From Vibrio quintilis (GTDB taxonomy: Bacteria; Pseudomonadota; Gammaproteobacteria; Enterobacterales; Vibrionaceae), in the NCBI RefSeq assembly GCF_024529975.1, contig NZ_AP024897.1, positions 372,001-436,000 of the forward strand: a stretch of 64,000 nt of DNA. The letters are read 5' to 3'. Numbering within the stretch: position 1 is the stretch's first letter; each line of letters begins with the position of its first letter. A program made the position numbers and the translations under genes. The notes under the pieces were generated by a model. It had not been told where the DNA came from and searched no databases. It saw only the letters and a list, made by a program, of their open reading frames with translations. This document shows positions 9,894-20,169 of this stretch, in pieces.

Positions 9894-9969
9894 GCGACAT
9901 TAGCTCAGTTGGTAGAGCGCAACCTTGCCAAGGTTGAGGTCACGAGTTCGAACCTCGTATGTCGCTCCA
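9894..9969 (+). tRNA. tRNA-Gly (GCC), copy 3
   Basis: Identical to the other two Gly copies. It is preceded by the same AAATTTATAT-type spacer as copy 2 and ends the array. A run of seven T residues follows at about 9974-9981 with no clear hairpin. Confidence 0.97.
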
Positions 9970-10655
9970 ATTGATTTTTTTGTTAAGTTCAATTTTAATG
10001 TAGATTGGTTTCCGTTATTTCCTTCATGCTGCGAAGCATCATTTCTAAAGTAAAAAAAGTGTATTCACATCCTGTTCATTACTGACTTTCATGTCTTTGC
10101 TGTATCGTTTGACGTGCAACGTCCCGTCAGTGATTCACGTCTTATCTACATAATTAATTAACAGACTTATCCACAGTTTTTTTTTGTGGATAACATCGTG
10201 GGTAATCTGTTTTTGAGTATATAAAAAAACTGGTTAGCAAAAGATCTTGTAAAGTGTTTAAGTTGTAGTGTTAAATTCTATTTTTATATAACTGATTGTT
10301 TTTTAAGTATTTTTGGTGCCCATGTCTGTTGTTTTTTTTGTATCTGTTTGATCTTTTTGGTGCTATGCATTGATCTTTGTCATATCTATGCTGTGTGATT
10401 AACTTTTACCAGAACGAAAGAAATCAGTTGTTCTGAAAGTTTTTTCCACATGATAATGTGATTGAACGAGGTTGGAACTTCTGATAGGACCTGTGAGCTG
10501 CTTTTCGTTTTGGATATGTGCTCCGGGTTTAGCTGAATCTCAGTGTATACAGGACTGGAAACAAAAACTTTTTTCCTGCAACAGTAAATTCGCAGGCATA
10601 CGGTATCAGTGATGTTTGCAATGTGACTTGTGATAAATGAAATTTAATACTGAAA
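9970..10655. other. AT-rich noncoding region with DnaA-box cluster (candidate datA-like locus)
   Basis: No supported gene lies in these 686 bp. Two perfect DnaA boxes are present: TTATCCACA at 10167-10175 and its inverse TGTGGATAA at 10185-10193, separated by a 9-bp G/T-tract. One-mismatch boxes are GTATTCACA (10061-10069), TTATCTACA (10142-10150), inverse TGTGATTAA (10394-10402) and TTTTCCACA (10442-10450). From memory, E. coli datA, which promotes DnaA-ATP hydrolysis, also lies beside the glyVXY tRNA genes between orn and queG, the same neighbourhood as here. A convincing IHF site was not found by eye. Confidence 0.55.
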
Positions 10656-12614
10656 TTATCTTTCATCGTCTTCCATTAATAATGGCTCAATAACGTTTTT
10701 ATATTGATGCTTTACAAACTGCTCCAGTTCCCTGACAGCGAGAGGTTTTGAAATTAAATACCCCTGCAGGTAATCACAATGTGATTTTGCCAGATATTTG
10801 AATTGTTCACCTGTTTCTACCCCTTCAGCGACGACTTTGATGCCCATCGCTTTTGCGATCGTCAGAATTCCGTTCACCATGAGGTATCTGTTTCCACTGC
10901 TATCAATATAGTCGATAAATTTTTTATCAATCTTGATTCCGGAGACCGGAATTTTCTCCAGATAAGAGATAGAGGAATATCCTGTACCAAAGTCATCTAA
11001 AAAAAGTGAAAATCCGGCACCATTGAGAGAATTAAGGTTTTCAATCCCTACAGACTGATGGCTGATCAGCTCATATTCCGTGATTTCAAAGTGTAATCGT
11101 TTTAGATCTGCATTTAATGAAACGACAAGTTTTTTCATTGAGGGAAGGAAATCGGACGTTAAAATATGTTTTGCAGATAAGTTAATGGAAACATGTAAAT
11201 CGATACCAGCGATTAACCACTTTTGTTGTTGTACAATTGCTTCCCGGATAACCCATTCACCAAATTCTTTTACTAAGATACCTCTTTCAACCACTTCAAT
11301 AAATTCACGGGGAAGAAGTAGCCCCCGGGTCGGATGATTCCAGCGGACCAGTGCTTCAACGCCTGTCAGCTGACCCGTACGCATATTGATTTGTGGCTGA
11401 AAGTAGAGCTCGAATTCATTGTGCAGAATACCTCTTTTTATTTCGGTTTCCAGCTGGTGCTCTTGTTCAAGGATCTCGCTGAGTTGTTTGTTATAAATAT
11501 GATAGCGATTTTTCCCTTCCTGTTTGGCTTTATGCATTGCGATATCAGCATTTTTGATAACCTCCTGAACATTCAGATAGTCTCCATCCGGGGTTTTGGT
11601 ACTGCTTACACCGAAACTCAGGGTAATGGCAAACTCACGGCTTTCAATGAGCATGGGTAAAACAAAAGCATCCTGGATGGTCTGAATACGGCTGATGAGT
11701 TCCTCCTGGCCTGAAATTTCAGATAACAGCAGCAGGAATTCGTCGCCACCCAGTCGACCGAGTTTATCGTTCTGTCTTAAAATGGCTTTTAACCGGTGGG
11801 CTGTTTCTACAATAATTTTATCTCCGCTTGGATGACCTAACAGATCATTAATACGTTTAAAATTATCGATGTCTCCTATGATGACGAAACATTGTTGGGA
11901 GGATGATTGTTCCGAGTCCAGCTTTTTCTCCAGTTCGGTCTCAATGAGTTTGCGGTTTGCTGTGTTTGTTAATGAATCATAAAAAGCGAGCTTCTTCAGT
12001 GCAGATTCTTTGTGTCTGATATCTCTGAGCAGTCTGTTCAGGTAATAAAGCTGACTTGTCACAATAATTAAAAAGATAAAAGCGCCAAAGGCTATCGTTC
12101 TGTATAGCTGGGCAATTTTGTATTCGTTAGTACGAAATGTGATGTAATTTTTCTGAACGTTGTTCCAGATTTCCCGCTCTCTGAGCTCACTGAATTCGTC
12201 AATATCGTTCACCAGTGTATTGATATAAGCTAGCTCTGATTGACTGATTCTTAGCTTTTTATTCCTGGTCAGGTGGATGATTTTGTCAAGGATGGGCATG
12301 ACTTTGGCGTGATAAATTTGATCTTTTGTATAGCTGATATTAATAAATGCTGCGGCAGCTTCGAACTGGTCAAGTGCATCATAATATCTGTTAATATCCT
12401 GAAGCTTTAATGCGTCAACATAAATCAGAACCCCCTTCTGAGCCAGGAGAGCCACTTTGAAGGTAAAGCGTATCGAATCGACTTTTTCTATGGTTGTAAT
12501 TGATTGTGCGACTTTTTGAGGGATGTTTTTTGATTCGTAGCTGTAGTAGCTCCAAATTGCGATAACAACAATTCCGAACAGCAGATAGTAGCGAAAATAA
12601 TGCCCCCGACTCAT
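10656..12614 (-). CDS. Membrane-bound GGDEF-EAL c-di-GMP cyclase/phosphodiesterase
   Basis: 652 aa. A membrane segment at about 8-24 and another at about 170-190 flank a periplasmic helical sensor region of about 145 residues. The GGDEF domain (about 205-365) has an intact GGDEF in GRLGGDEFLL, with an RQND inhibitory I-site five residues before it. The EAL domain (about 385-635) keeps VEALVRW, DDFGTGYSS, KIDKKFI and AEGVET. Both catalytic halves therefore look active. It is encoded 12 bp downstream of a small exported protein, a possible input partner. c-di-GMP made or degraded here could affect biofilm genes, but no link is visible in sequence. Confidence 0.92.
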   Translation of the reverse strand: MSRGHYFRYYLLFGIVVIAIWSYYSYESKNIPQKVAQSITTIEKVDSIRFTFKVALLAQKGVLIYVDALKLQDINRYYDALDQFEAAAAFINISYTKDQIYHAKVMPILDKIIHLTRNKKLRISQSELAYINTLVNDIDEFSELREREIWNNVQKNYITFRTNEYKIAQLYRTIAFGAFIFLIIVTSQLYYLNRLLRDIRHKESALKKLAFYDSLTNTANRKLIETELEKKLDSEQSSSQQCFVIIGDIDNFKRINDLLGHPSGDKIIVETAHRLKAILRQNDKLGRLGGDEFLLLLSEISGQEELISRIQTIQDAFVLPMLIESREFAITLSFGVSSTKTPDGDYLNVQEVIKNADIAMHKAKQEGKNRYHIYNKQLSEILEQEHQLETEIKRGILHNEFELYFQPQINMRTGQLTGVEALVRWNHPTRGLLLPREFIEVVERGILVKEFGEWVIREAIVQQQKWLIAGIDLHVSINLSAKHILTSDFLPSMKKLVVSLNADLKRLHFEITEYELISHQSVGIENLNSLNGAGFSLFLDDFGTGYSSISYLEKIPVSGIKIDKKFIDYIDSSGNRYLMVNGILTIAKAMGIKVVAEGVETGEQFKYLAKSHCDYLQGYLISKPLAVRELEQFVKHQYKNVIEPLLMEDDER

Positions 12615-12626
12615 GGTTATTTCACC

Positions 12627-13115
12627 CTATTTAAATTCAATTGTTTTAATCATCCACATCCATTTGGTCAGTGTTAATTCATGTTCTACATTTGAGGAAT
12701 CATAATTAGCATATATAAGACGCATTGGTCCTTTATTTCTGACGGGCTGATATTGGTTATTTACCCGTGTTGCAACCAGTATTTTAAATGTTGTCCAGTC
12801 CTGTGCCGTAAATTCGACCTGATAGTTATCAACAGCTTTAATATTGAGGCTTTTCAGCTCTGGCTTCGCGAATTTTTTAATCAGGTCATTCATCCAGAAA
12901 CCTGTGTATTTATCTGTTTTTTTCTCCCATGGATTGTATAAATCAAGTGTGACAAGACTGAATGTTGATTCCAAATCTTTTACGGTAAGTCTTTGGGTTT
13001 CTATGTTCAGATTTTTTCCGGTCAGTAAAATTCTTGCATTACCCGGACCGGCAAATGCAGGCCAGCTTATAAAGAATGAAATAAGGCCCGTTAACAGGAT
13101 ATGGTAGATTCTCAT
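12627..13115 (-). CDS. Periplasmic protein resembling the molybdopterin-oxidoreductase fold
   Basis: 162 aa with a signal peptide (about 1-22, ending AFA). The mature part has the order VTLDLYNPWEKK, GFWMNDLIKKF, VEFTAQDW, ILVATRVN and GPMRLIYANYD. This resembles the core of sulfite-oxidase/YedY-type domains that lack the cofactor-binding cysteine. A catalytic role is therefore unlikely, and ligand binding is more plausible. It lies 12 bp upstream of the GGDEF-EAL gene and is probably co-transcribed, suggesting it feeds a periplasmic signal to that protein. The fold assignment is by eye. Confidence 0.65.
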   Translation of the reverse strand: MRIYHILLTGLISFFISWPAFAGPGNARILLTGKNLNIETQRLTVKDLESTFSLVTLDLYNPWEKKTDKYTGFWMNDLIKKFAKPELKSLNIKAVDNYQVEFTAQDWTTFKILVATRVNNQYQPVRNKGPMRLIYANYDSSNVEHELTLTKWMWMIKTIEFK

Positions 13116-13242
13116 TTTTATGCCAGCTCCGTCATTTCATGTCATTTATGAGAAGTATAGACAGTTTTTGTTTAAGCTTTGGCCGGAATGAAGTTGTTTT
13201 CAGGAGCTGAGGGTGGTTTGATTGAGTGGATATTAAAGATTA

Positions 13243-14361
13243 TCAGGCATCTCTCGGTAACCCTTTTTGAATAATCCGGATTAAGCGGTCATGTTTTCTG
13301 TTTTGTTTACGGATATCCCGTTTTTTGTTTTGCTGTGATATTGCCCAATGAATATGCGTGTCGAGTAGTTCTGATAACCCAAGACGCTGTGTCAGTGCCT
13401 GAATAATGTTTTTCGCATAAGGCGCGTTACCCATTGCAACAGCCAGATTTCTTAACCATTGGATATGACCAATTCTGCGGATTGCAGAGCCTTCCATGTT
13501 TTTAAGGAATGTTTGCTCATCCCAGAGGAATAAGTCGACTAAATCCGGGGTAGCAAGAATTTCCCGGCGATGGAAATCTGGTTGTCCGGTCAGGGGAGAG
13601 AAACGGTTCCATGGGCAAACCAGCTGACAGTCATCGCATCCGTAAATCCGGTTTCCCATTGCTTCCCTGAATTCTTCGGGAATGACACCGGCATATTCGA
13701 TCGTCAGATAGGAGATACAGCGTCTGGCGTCCACAACACCATCGTCGACGATAGCGTTTGTCGGGCAGGAAGTAATACAGGCTTTGCATTGACCACACTG
13801 ATTTGAAACCGGCTGGTCAACAGGCAAGGGGATATCAACCAGTATTTCGCCAAGAAAAAACCAGGAACCCGTATCTTTATCCAGAATTAAAGAATGTTTA
13901 CCGGTCCAGCCTAATCCGGCTTTTTCTGCCAGAGGGCGTTCGAGAACCGGAGCTGAGTCAACAAATGGCCGGTAATTTAACTCGCCTGCTTCCTGTTTAA
14001 TTTTCTCCGCCAGTTTTTTCAACTGATTCCTGAGTAGCTTATGATAATCCCGGCCTAACGCGTAACGGCTGATGTATGCGTGAGTTGGTGTGGATAAATC
14101 CAGAGAGAATTTTGCTTCAGGCGGAAGGTAGGTCATCCTGACACTGATAACCCGAATCGTTCCGGGGAGGAGCTCATCAGGCCGGGCTCTCATCATGCCA
14201 TGGCGGGCCATCCATTCCATGTCTCCGTGATAACCTGCATCCAGCCATCGCTGGAGCTCTGCTTCATGCTGACTCAGGTCAATGTCACAGATACCTGCTT
14301 TTTCAAATCCAAGCTCCAGAGCCCAGAGCTTTATTTTGTCAGCTAATATCTGGTAATCCAT
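13243..14361 (-). CDS. queG: Epoxyqueuosine reductase
   Basis: 372 aa from MDYQILADKIK. The frame is open upstream, but AGG before a cluster of three ATGs (14367, 14364, 14361) supports this start. It performs the last step of queuosine synthesis in tRNA with cobalamin and two [4Fe-4S] clusters. Ligands are visible in CGQCKACITSCPTNAI, RRCISYL and CDDCQLVCPWN. The N-terminal cobalamin-binding half has HGDMEWMARH. It is divergent from tsaE. In E. coli nnr lies between queG and tsaE; here there is no gene between them. Confidence 0.95.
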   Translation of the reverse strand: MDYQILADKIKLWALELGFEKAGICDIDLSQHEAELQRWLDAGYHGDMEWMARHGMMRARPDELLPGTIRVISVRMTYLPPEAKFSLDLSTPTHAYISRYALGRDYHKLLRNQLKKLAEKIKQEAGELNYRPFVDSAPVLERPLAEKAGLGWTGKHSLILDKDTGSWFFLGEILVDIPLPVDQPVSNQCGQCKACITSCPTNAIVDDGVVDARRCISYLTIEYAGVIPEEFREAMGNRIYGCDDCQLVCPWNRFSPLTGQPDFHRREILATPDLVDLFLWDEQTFLKNMEGSAIRRIGHIQWLRNLAVAMGNAPYAKNIIQALTQRLGLSELLDTHIHWAISQQNKKRDIRKQNRKHDRLIRIIQKGLPRDA

Positions 14362-14601
14362 CATCATACACCTGATAAAATCGGGAGCGAATTTTAACGA
14401 ATCCAGAACTGATGATCCAGTCACGAAAAAGATGACTCTTATCATTCTCAATGGCTGGATATGAATTCATAAGACCAATATAGTAAAATTTTACAGAGTT
14501 TTTCTGCTTGCTTACAGAATAGGGCTTGTTTCCGGATTCTAACCCAGTTTACTATTTACTCATTCAGCAGAGAGACATGATGGTTACACGAGCATAGCGG
14601 A

Positions 14602-15063
14602 ATGAAGATAAAAACATTTTTGTTAAATGATGAGTCAGATACGATTAAGTTAGGAAATGCTTTAGCTTTGTTATGCTCTCAACAGACAACATTTTATTTA
14701 TTCGGTGATTTAGGTGCCGGGAAAACGACGTTGAGCCGGGGGTTTATTCAGGCATTGGGTCATGATGGGAATGTGAAGAGTCCCACATATACACTGGTAG
14801 AACCCTATGAATTACAGTCATGGAACGTTTATCATTTTGATCTTTATCGTCTTGCCGATCCTGAAGAATTAGAGTTCATGGGGATAAGAGACTATTTTTC
14901 ATCTGATGCTATTTGTTTAATTGAATGGCCTGAAAAAGGTAAAGGTTTGCTGCCTCTCTCCGATATTGATATTAATATTCGTTATAGTGGAGAGCATAGA
15001 GTTGTTGAGTTATCAGCAAATAGTGAGTATGGCCGAACGTTATTAAGTCAGTTGGAGTTATGA
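14602..15063 (+). CDS. tsaE: tRNA threonylcarbamoyladenosine synthesis ATPase TsaE
   Basis: 153 aa. Walker A is [13 protein letters not shown] (about residues 35-47), followed by [12 protein letters not shown] and the [16 protein letters not shown] and IEWPEKG motifs typical of TsaE. It supports TsaB/TsaD in making t6A in ANN-decoding tRNAs. The stop overlaps the amiB start by four bases (ATGA), so the two are coupled. A strong ribosome-binding site before ATG 14602 is not obvious. Confidence 0.95.
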   Translation: MKIKTFLLNDESDTIKLGNALALLCSQQTTFYLFGDLGAGKTTLSRGFIQALGHDGNVKSPTYTLVEPYELQSWNVYHFDLYRLADPEELEFMGIRDYFSSDAICLIEWPEKGKGLLPLSDIDINIRYSGEHRVVELSANSEYGRTLLSQLEL

Positions 15064-16781
15064 GAAGTAATCGTTATTTTTATTCCTGTATCTTTTATGT
15101 TTGTTCCTTTGTGCTCTTGCTGTTTAGTGCTCAGAGCGCGCTGGCGAATTCGCTCAACGGAATAAGAATATGGCCTTCACCCGATGAAACCCGGGTTGTT
15201 GTTGACTTGTCATCTGAAGCTCGCTACAGCTATTTCACATTAAGTAATCCTTATCGTTTAGTCGTCGATCTGAAGGATACCCGCCTCCGGACGAAGTTAC
15301 CCGTTATTGCGAAAAAGAGCCCGGTACTGAAGAAAATCCGGAAAAGTACGCCGCCGGATAAGGGAACTTATCGCCTGGTTTTTGAGTTAAAAAAGAAACT
15401 CTCACCTCAGGTTTTTAAACTGGCCCCAACGCCAAAGAAAGAATACGGACACCGGCTGGTGATTGATTTACCTCACGGTAAAGTCAGTTTGCCGGTGCTC
15501 GCTGCTCCCCAAAAAGTCAAAGTTGCTAAAGATGTTTCTCAGTTTTCGGGAAATGCCGATATTGTTGTTGCTATTGATGCCGGACATGGCGGAGAAGATC
15601 CCGGTTCTATTGGTCCCCGGGGTAAATATGAAAAAAGTGTGACTTTGAGTATTGCCAAGAAACTGGGTGCTCAGCTTAATGCTGTTCCCGGTATTAAAAC
15701 GGTGTTGACCCGACGGGGGGATTACTTTGTGAATCTGAACCGGCGGTCTCAGATTGCGAGAAAAAATAAGGCGCACCTGCTTATTTCGATTCATGCTGAT
15801 GCATTTATATCTCCTCAGCCCCGTGGAGCTTCTGTGTTTGTTCTGAATACCAAAAGGGCAAACTCAGAAATAGCGAAATGGGTTGAGGATCATGAGAAAC
15901 AGTCAGAATTACTCGGTGGTGCCGGGCAGGTACTGTCAAAGAGTAATAATGATAAAAATATCAGTCAGACGTTATTGGATTTGCAGTTTAGCCATTCGCA
16001 AAAAGAAGGTTACAAAGTAGCCCGTGATATTTTGAAAGAGGTTGGTCGCGTTGCGCGTTTGCATAAAAAGAAACCAGTGAATGCCAGCCTTGCCGTTCTG
16101 AAATCACCGGATATTCCTTCCGTTTTGGTTGAGACCGGGTTTATTTCGAATCCGACAGAAGAAAAATTACTGTTTCAGCGGACCCATCAGGACAAACTTG
16201 CCCGGGCAATGGCTAAAGCCGTTGTGCGTTATTTTGAAGATAATCCACCGGAAGGGACGTTATTTGCCAGCCGGAAAAAATCGCGCAAGCACATCGTTCG
16301 GCGTGGGGAGTCCTTATCTATCATTGCACAAAGATACGGTTTAACGGTTCAGGCTTTAAAGCGTGCGAATCATCTGAGCAAAAACACCATTGTCGTCGGC
16401 AAGGCATTAGTTATTCCAGGCTCAAATCAAGTTCCGATTACTGTGCCAGTCATTCGTAACCCCGTTGAAACCAAAATAATTACACATGTGGTGAAACCCG
16501 GTGATTTTCTTGGAAAAATAGCCAGCTATTATAAAGTTTCTGTAGCTGAGATCCGGAAAGAAAATAAACTAAGATCTTCAGTACTCAAGGTTGGACAAAA
16601 ATTAAAAATAACCGTGAGCCTGAAAGATAAACCCGTGCGTAAACACAAAGTAAAAAAAGGAGATTATCTGGGTAAAATAGCTAATTTGTATGGTGTCAGT
16701 ATCAGTCACCTCCGGCAGGTGAATAAACTGCGTACAGATAAACTGACGATTAACCAGATTTTAATTATTCCAAACCGATAA
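15060..16781 (+). CDS. amiB: N-acetylmuramoyl-L-alanine amidase AmiB with three LysM repeats
   Basis: 573 aa. A signal peptide (1-29) is followed by an AMIN domain (about 33-140, septal targeting) and a zinc Amidase_3 domain (about 172-398). The amidase shows [24 protein letters not shown] and the catalytic Glu in VETGFISNP. Three C-terminal LysM repeats start with [18 protein letters not shown] and HKVKKGDYL. It cleaves septal peptidoglycan during division and is activated by EnvC, whose gene begins this window. It overlaps tsaE and precedes mutL by 4 bp. Confidence 0.96.
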   Translation: MRSNRYFYSCIFYVCSFVLLLFSAQSALANSLNGIRIWPSPDETRVVVDLSSEARYSYFTLSNPYRLVVDLKDTRLRTKLPVIAKKSPVLKKIRKSTPPDKGTYRLVFELKKKLSPQVFKLAPTPKKEYGHRLVIDLPHGKVSLPVLAAPQKVKVAKDVSQFSGNADIVVAIDAGHGGEDPGSIGPRGKYEKSVTLSIAKKLGAQLNAVPGIKTVLTRRGDYFVNLNRRSQIARKNKAHLLISIHADAFISPQPRGASVFVLNTKRANSEIAKWVEDHEKQSELLGGAGQVLSKSNNDKNISQTLLDLQFSHSQKEGYKVARDILKEVGRVARLHKKKPVNASLAVLKSPDIPSVLVETGFISNPTEEKLLFQRTHQDKLARAMAKAVVRYFEDNPPEGTLFASRKKSRKHIVRRGESLSIIAQRYGLTVQALKRANHLSKNTIVVGKALVIPGSNQVPITVPVIRNPVETKIITHVVKPGDFLGKIASYYKVSVAEIRKENKLRSSVLKVGQKLKITVSLKDKPVRKHKVKKGDYLGKIANLYGVSISHLRQVNKLRTDKLTINQILIIPNR

Positions 16782-16785
16782 ACTG

Positions 16786-18744
16786 ATGACAATCAAGATA
16801 TTACCAGCAAGGCTGGCGAATCAGATAGCTGCGGGTGAGGTGGTGGAAAGGCCTGCTTCCGTCGTGAAAGAGTTGGTCGAAAATAGTCTGGATTCAGGTG
16901 CAACCCGGATTGATGTCGATATTGAGAAAGGCGGTGCGAAGCTGATTCGTGTCCGGGATAACGGGCATGGCATTCCGGAAGATGAGCTGACATTAGCATT
17001 AAGTCGTCATGCAACGTCCAAAATTCACACGCTGGATGATCTTGAAGCGATTGTGAGTCTGGGGTTTCGTGGTGAAGCCTTAGCCAGTATCAGCTCCGTA
17101 TCCCGTCTGACTTTAACCTCCCGTCCTGAGAGTCAGGAAAAAGCGTGGATGGCATACAGTGAAGGCCGGGATATGGCTGTGAAGCTTCAACCGGCTGCGC
17201 ACCCGGTGGGAACAACGGTGGAAGTATTAGATCTGTTTTTTAATACGCCGGCAAGACGCAAGTTTCTCAGAACAGAAAAAACCGAATTCACGCATATTGA
17301 TGATGTACTAAAACGGATTGCTTTGAGCCGTTTTGATGTCACCATTCATCTTCGGCATAACGGGAAGACCATTCGCCAGTATCGTGCTGCCAGTACTGAT
17401 ATCCAGCAGGAAAAGCGTCTTGCTGCCGTTTGTGGCCAGACATTTGTCCGCCATATGCTGAAGGTTGGACTGGAACATCAGGGATTCTCCCTGCAAGGCT
17501 GGATTACCACGCCTGAAGGTGCAAGGCAACAGAGCGATCTGCAATATTGTTATGTCAATGGCCGGATGATGAAGGATAAACTGATCAACCATGCAATCCG
17601 GCAAAGTTACGAAGCAACTTTAGCCCCCGAACAATTTGCAGCTTATGTGCTGTATATCTGTCTGGACCCTTATCAGGTTGATGTTAATGTTCATCCCGCC
17701 AAACATGAAGTGAGATTTCATCAGTCCCGTCTGATCCATGATTTTATTTATCAGGCTTTGACCAGTGCTTTAGCTGAAGGATGCTTCATTCATTCTCCTG
17801 AAGTCAATCAGGCCGCTTTCAGTCAAACTTTACCAGATGAGAAGAAGCCGGATGAGGGTGATGGTTCTGAAGGGACGAAATTATCTGCACAAATATTAGA
17901 AGCCGTCCGTCAAACACCTGATTATCCGGGACGGGCAGAAGCTCACCCGGTGCCATCATCTGTCAGGGAATCTTTGCCATCAGATAAATGGACCAATACC
18001 GCTGGCAGAAAGTCTTCAGTCAGTCAAAATTCGACTGTAAGAGAGCCGGACCGGAAGGCTGTTACGGCAAAAGAGGCAAGGGTTTATCAGCAGTTAATGC
18101 AAACAGAAAACTCTCAACAGCCAGAGCTTTCAGCTATCAGCAACAATAATGCTTCGGCTGGTGCAAAAATACATATAACAAAATTAGGGAAAGCGTTGAC
18201 GGTTGTTGACGGAAAATATCTTTTGGTGAATGCAGAGCCATCCTGCAGCATAATTGCGCTGGATCGGGCTTATTTACTTAAAATCAGAAAACAGCTTGAT
18301 GTCAGGCAAACCACCCTCAAAGGGCAACCGTTATTAGTCCCGCTTTCGGTTCAGGTTTCCGGGGACTGTATTGAAGCTGCCGGTAAGTTTCGGGCGGAGC
18401 TGGAGCGGTTAGGTATTGAGCTTAAACGTAAGCATAAAACGCCGGATAGCTTGATGATAATGACGGTGCCACAGCCATTACGGCAGCAGAATTTGCAGAA
18501 ATTAATTCCGGATCTGTTATCTTATGCGGCCGTCTGCAATGAGCAACCAGATTTTTTAGCGCATATCACGGATTGGCTTGCCAATTTCGTCGCTTATGAT
18601 AAACAGAACAACTACACTTTATCGGAAGCAATCCAGCTAATTGCCGAACTGGAACAACTTTTTCAGGGGAATTTACCGCTGAACGACTCTCATTTTATTC
18701 AGTTAGCTGATTTTTCAGCTACCATTACAACATTAAATTCATGA
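16786..18744 (+). CDS. mutL: DNA mismatch repair protein MutL
   Basis: 652 aa. The N-terminal GHKL ATPase has the motifs [20 protein letters not shown] and [13 protein letters not shown], followed by the transducer domain to about residue 330. A variable, polar linker (about 340-450) joins the C-terminal dimerisation domain. The DQHAxxE endonuclease motif of other MutL proteins is absent, as in other gammaproteobacteria that use MutH and Dam. It lies between amiB and miaA, and its last four bases overlap miaA. Confidence 0.97.
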   Translation: MTIKILPARLANQIAAGEVVERPASVVKELVENSLDSGATRIDVDIEKGGAKLIRVRDNGHGIPEDELTLALSRHATSKIHTLDDLEAIVSLGFRGEALASISSVSRLTLTSRPESQEKAWMAYSEGRDMAVKLQPAAHPVGTTVEVLDLFFNTPARRKFLRTEKTEFTHIDDVLKRIALSRFDVTIHLRHNGKTIRQYRAASTDIQQEKRLAAVCGQTFVRHMLKVGLEHQGFSLQGWITTPEGARQQSDLQYCYVNGRMMKDKLINHAIRQSYEATLAPEQFAAYVLYICLDPYQVDVNVHPAKHEVRFHQSRLIHDFIYQALTSALAEGCFIHSPEVNQAAFSQTLPDEKKPDEGDGSEGTKLSAQILEAVRQTPDYPGRAEAHPVPSSVRESLPSDKWTNTAGRKSSVSQNSTVREPDRKAVTAKEARVYQQLMQTENSQQPELSAISNNNASAGAKIHITKLGKALTVVDGKYLLVNAEPSCSIIALDRAYLLKIRKQLDVRQTTLKGQPLLVPLSVQVSGDCIEAAGKFRAELERLGIELKRKHKTPDSLMIMTVPQPLRQQNLQKLIPDLLSYAAVCNEQPDFLAHITDWLANFVAYDKQNNYTLSEAIQLIAELEQLFQGNLPLNDSHFIQLADFSATITTLNS

Positions 18745-19673
18745 ACGAACAGTTACCTCTTGCCCTGTTTTTAATGGGGCCAACAGCATCAGGAAAGACA
18801 GATTTGGCAATCCGGTTGTGCCAGTCTTTCCCGATGGAAATTATTAGTGTGGATTCTGCATTGATCTATCGGGGAATGGATATCGGAACGGCCAAGCCGA
18901 CAGCGGAGGAACTGGCAAAAGCACCTCACAGGCTGATTGATATTCTGGACCCGGAAGCTGCTTATTCAGCGGCTGATTTTCGGCGGGATGCCTTGCATCA
19001 TATGGATGCAATTGTAAAAAAAGGTAAAATTCCCCTATTAGTCGGGGGAACGATGCTTTACTTTAAAGCTTTACTGGAAGGTTTGTCTCCTTTGCCGGCG
19101 GCTGATCCGCAAGTCCGGAAAAGAATAGAACAAGACGCCCGGACTATGGGGTGGAATGCGCTCCATCAGCGTTTAGCTGAAGTCGATCCTGACTCGGCTG
19201 AGAGGATTCATCCTAATGATCCTCAACGATTGTCCAGGGCGTTAGAAGTCTTTTATATTTCGGGTAAATCTCTGACAGAACTGACCCGGGAAAAAGGGGA
19301 GCGAATTCCTTTCCGGGTAAAGCAGTTTGCTATTGCGCCTGAAGAAAGAGCGGAATTACATCGCCGGATTGAGTTAAGGTTTCGGAAAATGATGGTGTCC
19401 GGATTTGAAGATGAAGTGAAAGCATTATATGCTCGAAAAGAGCTTCATCCGGATTTACCGTCGATCAGATGTGTTGGATACCGGCAGATGTGGGAATATT
19501 TAGATGGAAGTTGTACACTTGATGATGCAATTTTTCGGGGAATCTGTGCAACTCGCCAATTGGCCAAACGTCAAATGACCTGGTTACGAAGTTGGGAAAA
19601 TTTGACTTGGTTAGATAGCGATCATGCTGAACAAGCGTATGAAATTATATCGAATTCGATAGCTTCTGATTAA
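18741..19673 (+). CDS. miaA: tRNA dimethylallyltransferase
   Basis: 310 aa. The P-loop is [11 protein letters not shown] at residues 13-23. [16 protein letters not shown] and the later [16 protein letters not shown] and GYRQMWEYL segments are family marks. The enzyme adds the isopentenyl group to A37 of tRNAs reading UNN codons. Its ATG overlaps the mutL stop (ATGA). hfq follows after 200 bp, as in E. coli. Confidence 0.97.
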   Translation: MNEQLPLALFLMGPTASGKTDLAIRLCQSFPMEIISVDSALIYRGMDIGTAKPTAEELAKAPHRLIDILDPEAAYSAADFRRDALHHMDAIVKKGKIPLLVGGTMLYFKALLEGLSPLPAADPQVRKRIEQDARTMGWNALHQRLAEVDPDSAERIHPNDPQRLSRALEVFYISGKSLTELTREKGERIPFRVKQFAIAPEERAELHRRIELRFRKMMVSGFEDEVKALYARKELHPDLPSIRCVGYRQMWEYLDGSCTLDDAIFRGICATRQLAKRQMTWLRSWENLTWLDSDHAEQAYEIISNSIASD

Positions 19674-19855
19674 ATACGCTGTGTATAATGTGATCGTTTT
19701 TGTGTCGAACATTCTGTTTTACACTATCGCTTGAAATTTGGTTGAAATACTACCATAACTTGAGTGTATCAGGATGTTGTTTTACTCATTTAGCTCGGAT
19801 GCAAAGGCTGTGTAAAGCTTGGTATACCACTAGCTAAATAATTAAATAGAAATAG

Positions 19856-20137
<282 letters not shown>

Positions 20138-20169
20138 TTTGAATTATTTACAATTAAGGAGCTGGTTGC

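Noticed and set aside
9970..10655. A small protein gene in the gap after the tRNA array
   Set aside because: No frame with a start, ribosome-binding site and plausible composition was found.
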